A stretch of DNA of 64,000 bases from Bacteroides sp. CAG:545. Lineage in GTDB: Bacteria > Bacteroidota > Bacteroidia > Bacteroidales > UBA932. The notes under the pieces were generated by a model. That model searched no databases, was not told the origin of the DNA, and was given only the letters and a program-made list of their open reading frames with translations. This document shows positions 45,467 to 54,375 of this stretch, one piece after another. The stretch is from positions 11,013-75,012 of the forward strand of contig HF996056.1 of the NCBI GenBank assembly GCA_000432515.1, read 5' to 3'. The position numbers were made by a program, and so were the translations under genes. Each line of letters opens with the position of its first letter. Positions within the stretch are counted from its first letter, which is position 1.

Positions 45467-47317
45467 ATGAATAAGTTATACACTGGCTTGGCGCTTCTGG
45501 CTGCGGTGTCTTTGGCTTCTTGCAAGGCAGAAGGACCTGATGACGGCGGCAAGCAGATTCCATCGGAATCGACGACATTGACATTGACTCCTTTTGAAAA
45601 GCTCAATGCTTCCGCCGATGCGGTCAATTCGCATAAGGATGATTGGGCGCAATCTGTTCTGACATTGAATTATCGGAGTATTGTAAATGTCGGAGCTTCT
45701 GTCCTGGGAACAGACTCGCCTTCATATAGCCGGATCGTGAAACTCGCTGACGGGTCATATATCCTTACAGCGCATGATTATTATTCGGGAGGGAACGGTT
45801 CCACTGTTTACTGGGCCACCAGTAAGGATCTTGTCAATTGGACCCCTCAAGGCAAATTGTTTGCATCCCGTAGCGTCGTGAATGCCCGCGGGCAGGATGC
45901 TACCAGACTTTATACGAACGGCTTCGGCAAGGTACTCTCGAACGGAGATGTGCTGATGTTCGCATCTTTCAGAACTACAGGTACTTATACTTTTTGGAAG
46001 TGGAGAAATGAGCAGGGGATTGAAATGCGTCGCAGTACGGACAACGGCAAGACGTGGAGTGAACCTTATGAAGTGTACCGCGGTCCGAATTGGGAAGCGA
46101 TAATGCTTGAGGACAGTGACGGAGATCTGGAATTGTATTTTTCCGAAAGCCGCCCGTGGATTTCGGGGAGTCATTCAGGAACGTCGATGGTACGTTCTAC
46201 GGATGGTGGCAAGACCTGGCTTCCGGGATTGGGCAAAGAGCCGTATCGTGTTATCAGGCATACCTGGTATGATGCACATCAGGAAAGATGGCTGTTCACT
46301 GATCAGATGCCCGGGCTTATCATATTGAATGACAGTAAATGCAAGGCCGGTGTGTTTGAATCTGCCCACGACTATCCTGTCGGCGGCAGTGTGAATTTCT
46401 GCATTTCCTTTGCGTGGTCTCCTGAAGACGGCAATTGGAACTACATTGAAGGTGAAGAAAAAGATGGTACCGGTCTGGACGTGAAGACTGCTAAAGTAGG
46501 TCCTGTGGACAGGAAGATTGACGTGTGGAAAGGCTCTGCTCCAAGTCTTCTCCAGTTTCCGTCCGGAGAAACGGTCGTTTCATACGGACAGGATGCATAC
46601 CAATGGCTCCGTATCGGAGATTCTCAGGCGAGGAATTTTGGCGCTGCCGGTAAATATCTTCCTGCCAAGGGTTCCTGGAGTTCCATTCTTCTGGATGGTT
46701 CGCATGAACTCATTACTCATATGCGCAATAGCACTGACAGCAAGAACGTCGGCGTAGCGCTTTGCAAACTAGCTCTTAATCACCGCATTTCCGCGTCTTC
46801 CCACAAAGTCGTCATTGACGGCGGGAATTCCGACTGGGTCAATGCTGATGACGCATTGTTTGCAGGCAGCAAATGTCAGGCGCAAGCTACATTGAGATGT
46901 GCCGCTGATGCTGACAATATTTATTTTCTTGTGGAATGTCGTGACGAGAACGTGTCGAAGGATGATTATGTCCAGGTATTCGTCGCTCCGTCGGATGCAG
47001 CGAAACTGAATGCGCAATCACTGAGGGTAAAAGTAGGGCTTAACGGTCTGAGGAATCAGGGAGTCTATGCCGGCAACTGGATTGAAAAAGATTTGGGAGC
47101 GAAGGCGGTTGTGCGCTACGACGCGACACTTTCAGATGCGTCAGATGTCGACAATGGCTGGCTGGCGGAGATTTCCGTTCCGCGTTCTTCGGTCAAGGTC
47201 GTGGACGGCAAGGTAAAAGTAAATCTGGCGTTGTTCGACATGGAGGGTGGTGAAGATGCCATTGTCTCCACAGGCGAAAAGAATCCGCAGAAATGGATTA
47301 CGGTGACAGGGCTTTAG
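45467..47317 (+). CDS. Sialidase-fold lipoprotein with C-terminal CBM9-like domain (2)
   Basis: The protein has 616 residues. Lipobox SLASC (Cys19). Asp boxes STDNGKTW and STDGGKTW mark a BNR/sialidase propeller; FGKVLSNGDVLMFASFRTTG and GPNWEAIMLEDSDGDLELYF match the first paralogue's equivalents (WEPAMLQLPSGEIQMYI). From ~residue 440 a CBM9-like domain is clear: VVIDGGNSDWVNADDALFAG, DNIYFLVECRDENV, GWLAEISVPRSSV. It is the last gene of the PUL. It is the same architecture as its upstream neighbour but well diverged, so an old duplication; the pair may cut the same glycan at different linkages. Confidence 0.84.
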   Translation: MNKLYTGLALLAAVSLASCKAEGPDDGGKQIPSESTTLTLTPFEKLNASADAVNSHKDDWAQSVLTLNYRSIVNVGASVLGTDSPSYSRIVKLADGSYILTAHDYYSGGNGSTVYWATSKDLVNWTPQGKLFASRSVVNARGQDATRLYTNGFGKVLSNGDVLMFASFRTTGTYTFWKWRNEQGIEMRRSTDNGKTWSEPYEVYRGPNWEAIMLEDSDGDLELYFSESRPWISGSHSGTSMVRSTDGGKTWLPGLGKEPYRVIRHTWYDAHQERWLFTDQMPGLIILNDSKCKAGVFESAHDYPVGGSVNFCISFAWSPEDGNWNYIEGEEKDGTGLDVKTAKVGPVDRKIDVWKGSAPSLLQFPSGETVVSYGQDAYQWLRIGDSQARNFGAAGKYLPAKGSWSSILLDGSHELITHMRNSTDSKNVGVALCKLALNHRISASSHKVVIDGGNSDWVNADDALFAGSKCQAQATLRCAADADNIYFLVECRDENVSKDDYVQVFVAPSDAAKLNAQSLRVKVGLNGLRNQGVYAGNWIEKDLGAKAVVRYDATLSDASDVDNGWLAEISVPRSSVKVVDGKVKVNLALFDMEGGEDAIVSTGEKNPQKWITVTGL

Positions 47318-47368
47318 AAAAAGCTTTTGACATTTCATTTGTACAGGCATGAGGATACATTTATATAT

Positions 47369-47415
47369 ATTACCATTTTTTCGTTACGAAAAAGTCGTTA
47401 CGAAAAAATGGTAAT
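47369..47415. promoter_or_regulatory. 21-bp inverted repeat, probable operator before the AAA ATPase gene
   Basis: ATTACCATTTTTTCGTTACGA (47369-47389, given as 21 bases in positions) pairs with 47395-47415 with one mismatch and a 5-nt loop. CGTTACGAAAAA is also repeated directly. The right arm lies just upstream of the -7 element TATCTTTG (47431-47438), so it covers the -33 position. Confidence 0.8.
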
Positions 47416-47430
47416 ATTCGTGTTTTTTAT

Positions 47431-47438
47431 TATCTTTG
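47431..47438 (+). promoter_or_regulatory. -7 element of the AAA ATPase gene
   Basis: TATCTTTG fits the TAnnTTTG consensus 16 bp before ATG 47454, so the leader is very short. Confidence 0.65.
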
Positions 47439-47453
47439 TGAAAACATTCAGTT

Positions 47454-48587
47454 ATGAAAAACCCATTTGTCACTTCCGGATATGCCGGAGCCGAGTATTT
47501 CTGCGACAGGATTCAGGAAACTGATGATTTGAGGAGCTTGCTTTTCAACGAACACAATATAGCCCTCATTTCTCCACGAAGGCTCGGCAAGACAGAACTT
47601 ATCAGTCATGTTTTTGACTGTAATGAGTTTAGAGAATCCTATTACTGTTTCCTTGTGGATGTCTATGCAACAAAGTCGTTGAGCGATTTTGTCAATCTTC
47701 TTGGAAAGGCTGTCCTTGACGCGCTGAAGCCCAAAGGAAAAGCTGTTTGGGAGAAATTCGTAAGGGCATTGGGCACGGTCCGCCCGGAAATATCCTTTGA
47801 CATTAACGGTATGCCGTCTTGGAGTATAGGACTTGGCGAAATCAGAAATCCGGTGGCGACGCTTGATGAGATATTCTCATACCTTCAATCCGCTGACCGT
47901 CCATGCATTGTTGCCATTGACGAGTTCCAGCAAATCACAAAATATGACGACAATACGGTCGAGGCGACGATAAGAACCTATGTGCAGAGGACGACAAATG
48001 CACATTTCATATTTTCCGGGAGTCAGAGGCATCTTATGGACGGTATGTTCACTTCTCCTTCGAGACCGTTCTACCAGAGCGTAACGATAATGAACCTCAG
48101 TCCTTTGCCACTTCAGAAATATACTGATTTTGCAGTGGAGAAGTTCGCTGAAAACGGGAAGTCGATAGAACCGGAAGTCGTTGCCGTGCTGTATGACCGT
48201 TTTGATGCCGTGACCAGCTACATACACCGTACTCTCAATGTCCTTTTTTCACGAACAGAGAAGGGGGGAATATGCAGCGTCGGTATGATTGAAGATGCTG
48301 TCGATTTTATCGTGAGGCTTTCTTCTGACACATACGAGTCACTTCTCTACCAGATGTCTGTGAAGCAGCGTGATGTTTTCCTTGCGATAGCCTCGGAAAA
48401 GAGCGCCCGCGAGGTGACCGGCAGCCGTTTTATAAAAAAGTATGGACTGGTTTCTCCGAGCAGCGTATCTTCCTCAGTCAAATCCTTGCTTGACAAGGAC
48501 TTCATAACCAATGACAAGGGCACATATTCCGTCTATGACAAATTTTTCCTTCTCTGGCTCAGCAGACAGAATCTTCTCGTTCCTTGA
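47454..48587 (+). CDS. AAA-family ATP-binding protein (archaeal ATPase-like)
   Basis: The 377-residue protein starts KNPFVTSGYAGAEYFCDRIQ, then Walker A SPRRLGKTEL (~residue 42) and Walker B CIVAIDEFQQI (~residue 148), a sensor-like FIFSGSQRHLM, and a C-terminal winged-helix region (SARE-VTGSRFIKKYGLVSPS). This is a large Bacteroidota family of stand-alone STAND/AAA-like ATPases with many paralogues per genome and no settled function. It follows the PUL but has its own promoter and inverted repeat, so it is not part of it. A terminator follows. Confidence 0.9.
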   Translation: MKNPFVTSGYAGAEYFCDRIQETDDLRSLLFNEHNIALISPRRLGKTELISHVFDCNEFRESYYCFLVDVYATKSLSDFVNLLGKAVLDALKPKGKAVWEKFVRALGTVRPEISFDINGMPSWSIGLGEIRNPVATLDEIFSYLQSADRPCIVAIDEFQQITKYDDNTVEATIRTYVQRTTNAHFIFSGSQRHLMDGMFTSPSRPFYQSVTIMNLSPLPLQKYTDFAVEKFAENGKSIEPEVVAVLYDRFDAVTSYIHRTLNVLFSRTEKGGICSVGMIEDAVDFIVRLSSDTYESLLYQMSVKQRDVFLAIASEKSAREVTGSRFIKKYGLVSPSSVSSSVKSLLDKDFITNDKGTYSVYDKFFLLWLSRQNLLVP

Positions 48588-48595
48588 TTTTCACG

Positions 48596-48628
48596 CCGGG
48601 ACTCCAGATTTCTGGGGCCCCGGTTTTA
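48596..48628 (+). terminator. Terminator after the AAA ATPase gene
   Basis: CCGGGactCCAG pairs with CTGGggCCCCGG around an ATTT loop, followed by TTTT. It lies 10 bp after the ATPase stop and before the efflux operon. Confidence 0.75.
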
Positions 48629-48708
48629 AAAGGCCCTCTCAGATACGTCAGTGGCTGTTGTGGAATAGTATTTGATAGGTGGTGGGTTTCGCTTAATCTA
48701 TTCCGTTT

Positions 48709-49845
48709 ATGAGAAAGTTAGACAAAAAGACCATCATCGGTGTTGTAGCGGCGGCAGCTGTCGTTGTAGTCGGGCTCGTTATCTTTCTGAGACCCAGGCA
48801 TTTTGAGGAAGTCCTCCCTATAGTGGGCGTGGACACGGTGCGTACGCGCAATGTGGAAGTCTATGGTGAATTTCCGGGGAAAATCCGTGCCCAGCAGTTT
48901 GTGGAGGTCAGGGCAAGGGTTGAAGGATATCTCGAGAAGATGATGTTCGCAGAGGGAACTTATGTAAAAAAAGACCAGATACTCTTTATCATTGATCCTA
49001 AACAATACAAGGCGCAGGTCGATAGGGCTGAGGCGTTGGTTACGAAGAACAAGGCCATCGCTCTCAAGGCGGAGCGTGACCTCGCCAGAATCAAGCCCCT
49101 GTACGAGCAGAAGGCTGCCAGCCAGCTTGATCTGGACAATGCCATAGCAGCCTACGAGAGCGCAAAGGCTGATGTCAATGTCAGTGAGGCCAATCTCACG
49201 GAAGCCCGTCTTGCTTTGAGCTATACCACAGTGCGTTCACCTATAAGCGGTTACATCAGTGAGAGGCACGTGGATATCGGAACTCTGGTCGGTCCCGGTG
49301 CCCAGTCGCTTCTGGCCAATGTTGTCAAGAGTGATACCGTTCTGGTGGAATTCAAGATGACAGACTTGGATTACCAGAAGTCCAAGGCCAGGAATGTGAA
49401 CCTCGGACAGCAGGACACGAGCCGTCATTGGAATCCTTATGTCACCATTACATTGGCGGACAAGTCTCAGTATAAATATAAGGGTCTCGTGGATTTTGCG
49501 GACCCGCTCGTCGATGCCAAATCAGGTACATTTTCCGTGAGGGCAGAGATGCCCAATCCTGAGCGTGAACTCCTTCCGGGACAGTTCACCAACGTGAAGG
49601 TGTTGCTGGATGTCAGAGAAAACGCAGTCGCAGTGCCGACCAAGGCCATCACCATTGAGAAAAGCGGTGCATATGTCTTTGTCGTAAAACTGGATGGTAC
49701 TGTAGAAAAACGCTTTATCCAGACTGGCCCTGAAGTGGAGAACGTCACTGTCGTAGAGCGCGGTCTGAGAGCCAATGAAGTGATCGTGGTGGAAGGTCAG
49801 CACAAACTTTCCCACGGAAACAAGGTGGAGGCGGTCAAGTATTGA
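48709..49845 (+). CDS. RND efflux membrane fusion protein
   Basis: The 378-residue protein has one N-terminal membrane helix (KTIIGVVAAAAVVVVGLVIF, residues ~8-27) with no lipobox cysteine, so it is probably anchored by the helix. The lipoyl half-motif RARVEGYLEKMMFAEGTYV, the coiled-coil hairpin (residues ~95-165) and the second lipoyl half TTVRSPISGYISERHVDIGT are clear, followed by the beta-barrel and the membrane-proximal domain. It is the periplasmic adaptor between the RND pump and the outer-membrane channel. The pump gene follows 21 bp on. It belongs to the AcrA/MexA type rather than the metal CusB type. Confidence 0.94.
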   Translation: MRKLDKKTIIGVVAAAAVVVVGLVIFLRPRHFEEVLPIVGVDTVRTRNVEVYGEFPGKIRAQQFVEVRARVEGYLEKMMFAEGTYVKKDQILFIIDPKQYKAQVDRAEALVTKNKAIALKAERDLARIKPLYEQKAASQLDLDNAIAAYESAKADVNVSEANLTEARLALSYTTVRSPISGYISERHVDIGTLVGPGAQSLLANVVKSDTVLVEFKMTDLDYQKSKARNVNLGQQDTSRHWNPYVTITLADKSQYKYKGLVDFADPLVDAKSGTFSVRAEMPNPERELLPGQFTNVKVLLDVRENAVAVPTKAITIEKSGAYVFVVKLDGTVEKRFIQTGPEVENVTVVERGLRANEVIVVEGQHKLSHGNKVEAVKY

Positions 49846-49866
49846 TAACCAGAGAATTTTCTACTT

Positions 49867-52800
49867 ATGAAATCGGATTTCTTCATTGACAGGCCGGTAT
49901 TCTCGACTGTCATATCCATTATAATCGTACTTGTGGGATTTATCGGACTGACGCTGCTTCCGGTGGACCAGTATCCGAAGATTGTCCCGCCTGTGGTAAG
50001 CGTTTCCACTTCATATCCTGGAGCTAATTCCCAGACTGTCTCGCAGGCGGTTGCCACGCCTATTGAGCAGTCATTGAACGGAACTCCGGGAATGCTCTAT
50101 ATGGAGTCCAGCAACTCCAACAGCGGCTGGTACTCGGCGACATTGACCTTCGACATCTCCACTGACCCGGATATCGCGGCGGTGGAAGTGCAGAACCGTG
50201 TGAAACTGGCTGAGTCCAGACTTCCGGCCGAGGTGGTGCAGAACGGCATTTCCGTGGAAAAGGAGTCGTCCAGCAAGCTGATGACTATAACCATAATGTC
50301 AGATGACCCGAAATTCGATGAAGTGTACCTGAGCAACTACACGACATTGAATATCCAGGACAGGCTCAGGCGAGTGGCCGGAGTCGGCGGCGTTTCCAAT
50401 GTCGGCAGCCGTTATTATGCGATGCAGATATGGGTGCAGCCGGACAAGATGGCAAGCCTCGGTATCACTGTAAAGGACTTGCAGAGTGCTTTGAAGGACC
50501 AGAACCGTGAGGCAGCGGCCGGAGTGCTTGGACAGCAGCCGATTACGGATGTGGATGTGACGATTCCGATTACTGCTCCGGGGCGTCTGTCCTCGGTGGA
50601 GGAATTTGAAAATATAGTGGTCCGTACCGGCGAGGACGGCTCCATCATCCGTCTCAAGGATGTCGCCCGGGTTTCGCTCGAAGCCCAGTCATACAATACT
50701 GAGAGCGGTATCAATGCCCGCAATGCGGCAGTGGTCAATGTCTATATGCTTCCGGGTGCCAATGCGATGGAGGTGGCTGAGAATGTCCGTGCCGAGATGA
50801 AGGAAATCAGTTCCAGCTTCCCGGAGGGGATGTCGTACAACATTCCGTTCGACATGACCACCTATATTTCAGAGTCCATACATCATGTGTACAGGACATT
50901 GTTCGAGGCCCTTGTCCTCGTCATACTGGTGGTGTTCCTTTCGCTGCAGAATGTGAGGGCGACATTGGTTCCGGCCATAGCTGTGCCTATATCATTGATA
51001 GGAACCTTTGGAATCATGCTCATCTTCGGCTTCTCGCTGAATATGATGACGCTTCTCGGACTTATTCTTGCCATCGGAATCGTGGTCGATGACGCCATAG
51101 TCGTGGTTGAGAATGTGGACCGTATCATGACGACCGAGCACTTGTCCCCTTATGAGGCGACCAAGAAGGCGATGAGCGAAATCGGGGGTGCGCTCGTGGC
51201 GATGTCCCTTGTGCTCTGTGCCGTGTTCGTGCCGGTGAGCTTCCTTTCCGGCATTACAGGGCAGCTGTTCCGTCAGTTCACCGTAACTATCGCCGTGTCA
51301 GTCATCATATCCACTGTCGTGGCCCTTACATTGAGCCCGGTGATGTGCTCGAAGTTCCTCAAGCCGCATGACGGCAAGCAGACCAACAACTTCATATTCA
51401 AGAAGATAAATCTGTGGATGGATTCGGGAACGTCGTTCTTTACGAAGATGGTGCGGTTCGCGGTCAATAATTCAAGAAGGATGTTCGCGTTCTTCGGTAT
51501 CGCCGTAATAGGTATTTTCGTGCTTGCACGCATTGTCCCTCAGAGTTTTATACCTAAGGAGGACCAGGGTTACTTTACTGTGGAACTGGAACTGCCTATG
51601 GGCGCGACTCTCGAGCGTACGAGGGAAGTTACCGACAGGGCGATGGCGTTCCTGCTCCGTCAGCATGATGTGGATTATGTGCTCAATGTCACAGGTTCGA
51701 GCCCTCGTGTGGGAACTACCCAGTCCAGCAGTACATTGACAGTGATTCTCAAGCCGTGGAACCAGCGCAATGTGACGGATATGACCAGGACTATCGCGAT
51801 GGTCAGGGATACCCTGTCTTGTTATCCTGAAAGCAAGGTGTATATCAGTACGCCGCCGGTTATCCCTGGACTTGGAACATCAGGAGGTTTCTCCATGGTT
51901 CTGGAGGCCAGGGGTGACGCCACGTACCAGGATCTGCAGAATGCTACGGATACATTGCTTTATTATGCGTCGAAGAGGAAGGAGCTGACCGGCCTTTCTT
52001 CCGGTATGCAGGCGGATATCCCTCAACTGTATTTCGACGCTGACCGTGACAAGATCCAGCTTCTCGGTCTGTCAATGGCGGATGTCTTCGCTACGCTCAA
52101 GGCTTTCACCGGAGCAATCTACGTGAATGACTTCAATATGTATAACCGCATCTATCGTGTCTATATCCAGGCAGATGCGCCGTATCGTGCCCATACCGAC
52201 AACCTGAACCTCTTCTTCATGAAGAGTTCCGGAGGCACCATGATTCCTGTCAATGCCCTGGGCAACACTCATTATACGACAGGGCCGGGTACTATAAAGA
52301 GGTTCAATATGTACAACTCCTCCACGATCAGCGGCGAAGCGGCAAACGGTGTCAGCTCGGGAGAGGCACTGGCCGTACTCCAGAAAGTCGCGGATGAACA
52401 TCTTCCTGACAATATAGGTGTGGAATGGAGCGGAATGTCATATCAGGAGAAGAAGGAAGGCGGCCAGACAGGTCTTGTCCTGGCATTGGCCCTGCTCTTC
52501 GTGTTCCTTTTCCTTGCAGCGCAGTATGAGAGCTGGCTGGTTCCGGTGGCGGTGATACTGTCCCTGCCGATTGCCATTTTCGGCGCATATCTGGGAATTG
52601 CCGTCTTGGGAATGGAAAGCAATATCTATTTCCAGATCGGTCTCGTCATGCTCGTGGGACTCGTGGCGAAGAATGCGATTCTGATTGTGGAGTTCGCCAA
52701 GGAGGAGGTTGAGGCAGGCAAGGATGTGGTAGAAGCTGCCGTAACTGCCGCCAAACTCAGATTCAGGCCTATCGTGATGACGTCATTGGCCTTCATTCTC

Positions 52801-54375
52801 GGTATGCTGCCGTTGGTTTTTGCCAGCGGACCGGGCTCCGAGAGCCGTCAGAACATCGGTACAGGTGTCTTTTTCGGTATGATCGCAGGCATTACCATCG
52901 GGATTGTTTTCGTGCCGTTCTTCTTCGTGCTGATATATAAACTCAAGTCGCTTATGAACAAATGGAGTCCTAAAATGAAGTCTGTCCTGAAAGACAAGAA
53001 ATCGTTCATGTCAATGTTGGTGGTCGTCGTGGCCTCTGCATTGACCCTGAACTCCTGCTCGACATCGAGATATTGTCAGAAGCCGGATCTGGGTGAGGTG
53101 CCGGAGTCTTTTGCGGCCGAGGCTGGCGACAGCAGTTTCGCGGACTCGGACTGGCGGGAAGTGTTCCGGGAGCCTGAGCTTCAGAAGCTTATAGAGACTG
53201 CATTGACCTATAACAAGGATGTGCTGATAGCGGCGGAGAGGCTCAATGAGATGCGCTACAAGTACAGGATGCAGAAGGCGGCGCAGTTGCCGGCAGTTTC
53301 CGCGAAAGGTTATGCGCAGGATGACCACAGCAATTACGGAGGCAAGAGCAAGAGTCCGGATGATATTGAATTCGGAGTGAAGGCCTCGCTTGCATGGGAA
53401 GTGGATTTCTGGGGACGCCTGAAGTGGGCCGGAAGGGAGAAGATGGCAAACTACCTTGCTGCAGAGGATGCCCAGAAAGCAGTGAAAATGAGCATAGTGG
53501 CCAGTGTGGCTTCGGCTTATTATGAACTTGTGGGCCTGGACAGGAAACTGGAGATCGTTTCCAATACTCTCGAGACCAGACGTGAGTCCGTGAAACAGGC
53601 AAAGCTCAGGGCAGAGGGCGGTCTGACCTCGGAAATACCTTACCAGCAGGCACTTGTGGAATTCGCTTCGTCCAAGGCCATGATTCCTGACCTGCAGAAA
53701 CAGGTTGCGCTCAAGGAGAGCGAACTGTGCTTCATTACCGGTTCTTATCCTAAGGATATTGCCAGAAGTGTTTCCGCTTCAGACTTATATGGCGATTCGG
53801 ATGTTCCGTCAGGGGTCTTGTCTGATATTCTGAAGCGCAGGCCTGACCTGATGATGTCAGAGCACTCGTTGAAGGCTGCCGAGGCCCGCGTGGGAGTGGC
53901 TATTGCCGAGAGGTTCCCGTCTTTCGTGATCAATCTCGGGGCGGGTCTGGAAAATGATGAACTCAAGGATTTCCTGAAATCTCCGTTCTGGTTCACCGGA
54001 GCGACATTGGCCTCGCCTGTCTTCGAGTTCGGCAAGCGTAAAGCAGCAATGAAGGCCGCAGTATCTTCATACGAGCAGACTCGGCTCAAGTATGAAAAAG
54101 ATGTGCTGCAGGCCTTCAGAGAGGTTTATGATGCTACTGTTGTTTTCCAGTCGGCACGTACCAATTCCTTTGCGAAATCCGTTCAGGAAGAAGCGTCCGG
54201 AAAGTATGTCACATTGGCTAACAGCCAGTATATCAATGGAGTAATCAATTATATCGACGTTCTGGATGCGCAGCGTAAATATCTGTCATCCCAGATCGAA
54301 TTCAGTGAGGCCAAAACCCGCGAGAACCTTGCGGTCGTCGGACTCTACAAGGCTCTCGGCGGCGGATGGCATTAG
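49867..54375 (+). CDS. RND (HAE1) permease fused in frame to an outer-membrane factor
   Basis: The ORF has 1502 codons. Residues 1-~1030 are a complete AcrB-type permease: start KSDFFIDRPVFSTVISIIIV, the proton-relay Asp pair in GIVVDDAIVVVENVDR, GTVSPRVG-like porter segments, and the TM10 Lys in GLVAKNAILIVEF. From ~1037 a normal NodT-type outer-membrane lipoprotein starts: MKSVLKDKKSFMSMLVVVVA with lipobox LNSC, then two OEP repeats (QNPDL-like start, SAKGYAQDD, RRPDLMMSEHSLKAAEARVG). Elsewhere these are separate genes. The internal ATG at 52975 has a GGAG 7 bp upstream, so a separate lipoprotein may also be made. If translated as one chain, the lipobox could be cut by signal peptidase II to free it. 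Confidence 0.93.
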   Translation: MKSDFFIDRPVFSTVISIIIVLVGFIGLTLLPVDQYPKIVPPVVSVSTSYPGANSQTVSQAVATPIEQSLNGTPGMLYMESSNSNSGWYSATLTFDISTDPDIAAVEVQNRVKLAESRLPAEVVQNGISVEKESSSKLMTITIMSDDPKFDEVYLSNYTTLNIQDRLRRVAGVGGVSNVGSRYYAMQIWVQPDKMASLGITVKDLQSALKDQNREAAAGVLGQQPITDVDVTIPITAPGRLSSVEEFENIVVRTGEDGSIIRLKDVARVSLEAQSYNTESGINARNAAVVNVYMLPGANAMEVAENVRAEMKEISSSFPEGMSYNIPFDMTTYISESIHHVYRTLFEALVLVILVVFLSLQNVRATLVPAIAVPISLIGTFGIMLIFGFSLNMMTLLGLILAIGIVVDDAIVVVENVDRIMTTEHLSPYEATKKAMSEIGGALVAMSLVLCAVFVPVSFLSGITGQLFRQFTVTIAVSVIISTVVALTLSPVMCSKFLKPHDGKQTNNFIFKKINLWMDSGTSFFTKMVRFAVNNSRRMFAFFGIAVIGIFVLARIVPQSFIPKEDQGYFTVELELPMGATLERTREVTDRAMAFLLRQHDVDYVLNVTGSSPRVGTTQSSSTLTVILKPWNQRNVTDMTRTIAMVRDTLSCYPESKVYISTPPVIPGLGTSGGFSMVLEARGDATYQDLQNATDTLLYYASKRKELTGLSSGMQADIPQLYFDADRDKIQLLGLSMADVFATLKAFTGAIYVNDFNMYNRIYRVYIQADAPYRAHTDNLNLFFMKSSGGTMIPVNALGNTHYTTGPGTIKRFNMYNSSTISGEAANGVSSGEALAVLQKVADEHLPDNIGVEWSGMSYQEKKEGGQTGLVLALALLFVFLFLAAQYESWLVPVAVILSLPIAIFGAYLGIAVLGMESNIYFQIGLVMLVGLVAKNAILIVEFAKEEVEAGKDVVEAAVTAAKLRFRPIVMTSLAFILGMLPLVFASGPGSESRQNIGTGVFFGMIAGITIGIVFVPFFFVLIYKLKSLMNKWSPKMKSVLKDKKSFMSMLVVVVASALTLNSCSTSRYCQKPDLGEVPESFAAEAGDSSFADSDWREVFREPELQKLIETALTYNKDVLIAAERLNEMRYKYRMQKAAQLPAVSAKGYAQDDHSNYGGKSKSPDDIEFGVKASLAWEVDFWGRLKWAGREKMANYLAAEDAQKAVKMSIVASVASAYYELVGLDRKLEIVSNTLETRRESVKQAKLRAEGGLTSEIPYQQALVEFASSKAMIPDLQKQVALKESELCFITGSYPKDIARSVSASDLYGDSDVPSGVLSDILKRRPDLMMSEHSLKAAEARVGVAIAERFPSFVINLGAGLENDELKDFLKSPFWFTGATLASPVFEFGKRKAAMKAAVSSYEQTRLKYEKDVLQAFREVYDATVVFQSARTNSFAKSVQEEASGKYVTLANSQYINGVINYIDVLDAQRKYLSSQIEFSEAKTRENLAVVGLYKALGGGWH
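52975..54375 (+). CDS. Outer-membrane factor (TolC/NodT-type), possible independent start inside the fusion
   Basis: Same frame as the fusion ORF. From ATG 52975 it encodes 466 residues with a lipoprotein signal (lipobox LNSC, the Cys at about residue 28), two outer-membrane efflux repeats and the ending VVGLYKALGGGW typical of the family. A GGAG sits 7 bp upstream of the ATG. Whether it is translated alone or only as the C-terminal part of the permease cannot be told from sequence. Listed because a separate product is plausible. Its stop overlaps the convergent transporter gene by 4 bp. Confidence 0.6.
   Translation: MKSVLKDKKSFMSMLVVVVASALTLNSCSTSRYCQKPDLGEVPESFAAEAGDSSFADSDWREVFREPELQKLIETALTYNKDVLIAAERLNEMRYKYRMQKAAQLPAVSAKGYAQDDHSNYGGKSKSPDDIEFGVKASLAWEVDFWGRLKWAGREKMANYLAAEDAQKAVKMSIVASVASAYYELVGLDRKLEIVSNTLETRRESVKQAKLRAEGGLTSEIPYQQALVEFASSKAMIPDLQKQVALKESELCFITGSYPKDIARSVSASDLYGDSDVPSGVLSDILKRRPDLMMSEHSLKAAEARVGVAIAERFPSFVINLGAGLENDELKDFLKSPFWFTGATLASPVFEFGKRKAAMKAAVSSYEQTRLKYEKDVLQAFREVYDATVVFQSARTNSFAKSVQEEASGKYVTLANSQYINGVINYIDVLDAQRKYLSSQIEFSEAKTRENLAVVGLYKALGGGWH

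Noticed and set aside
43672..47317. Firm call of GH33 sialidases
   Set aside because: Asp boxes show only the fold; I cannot verify the arginine triad or the nucleophile Tyr/Glu pair by eye.
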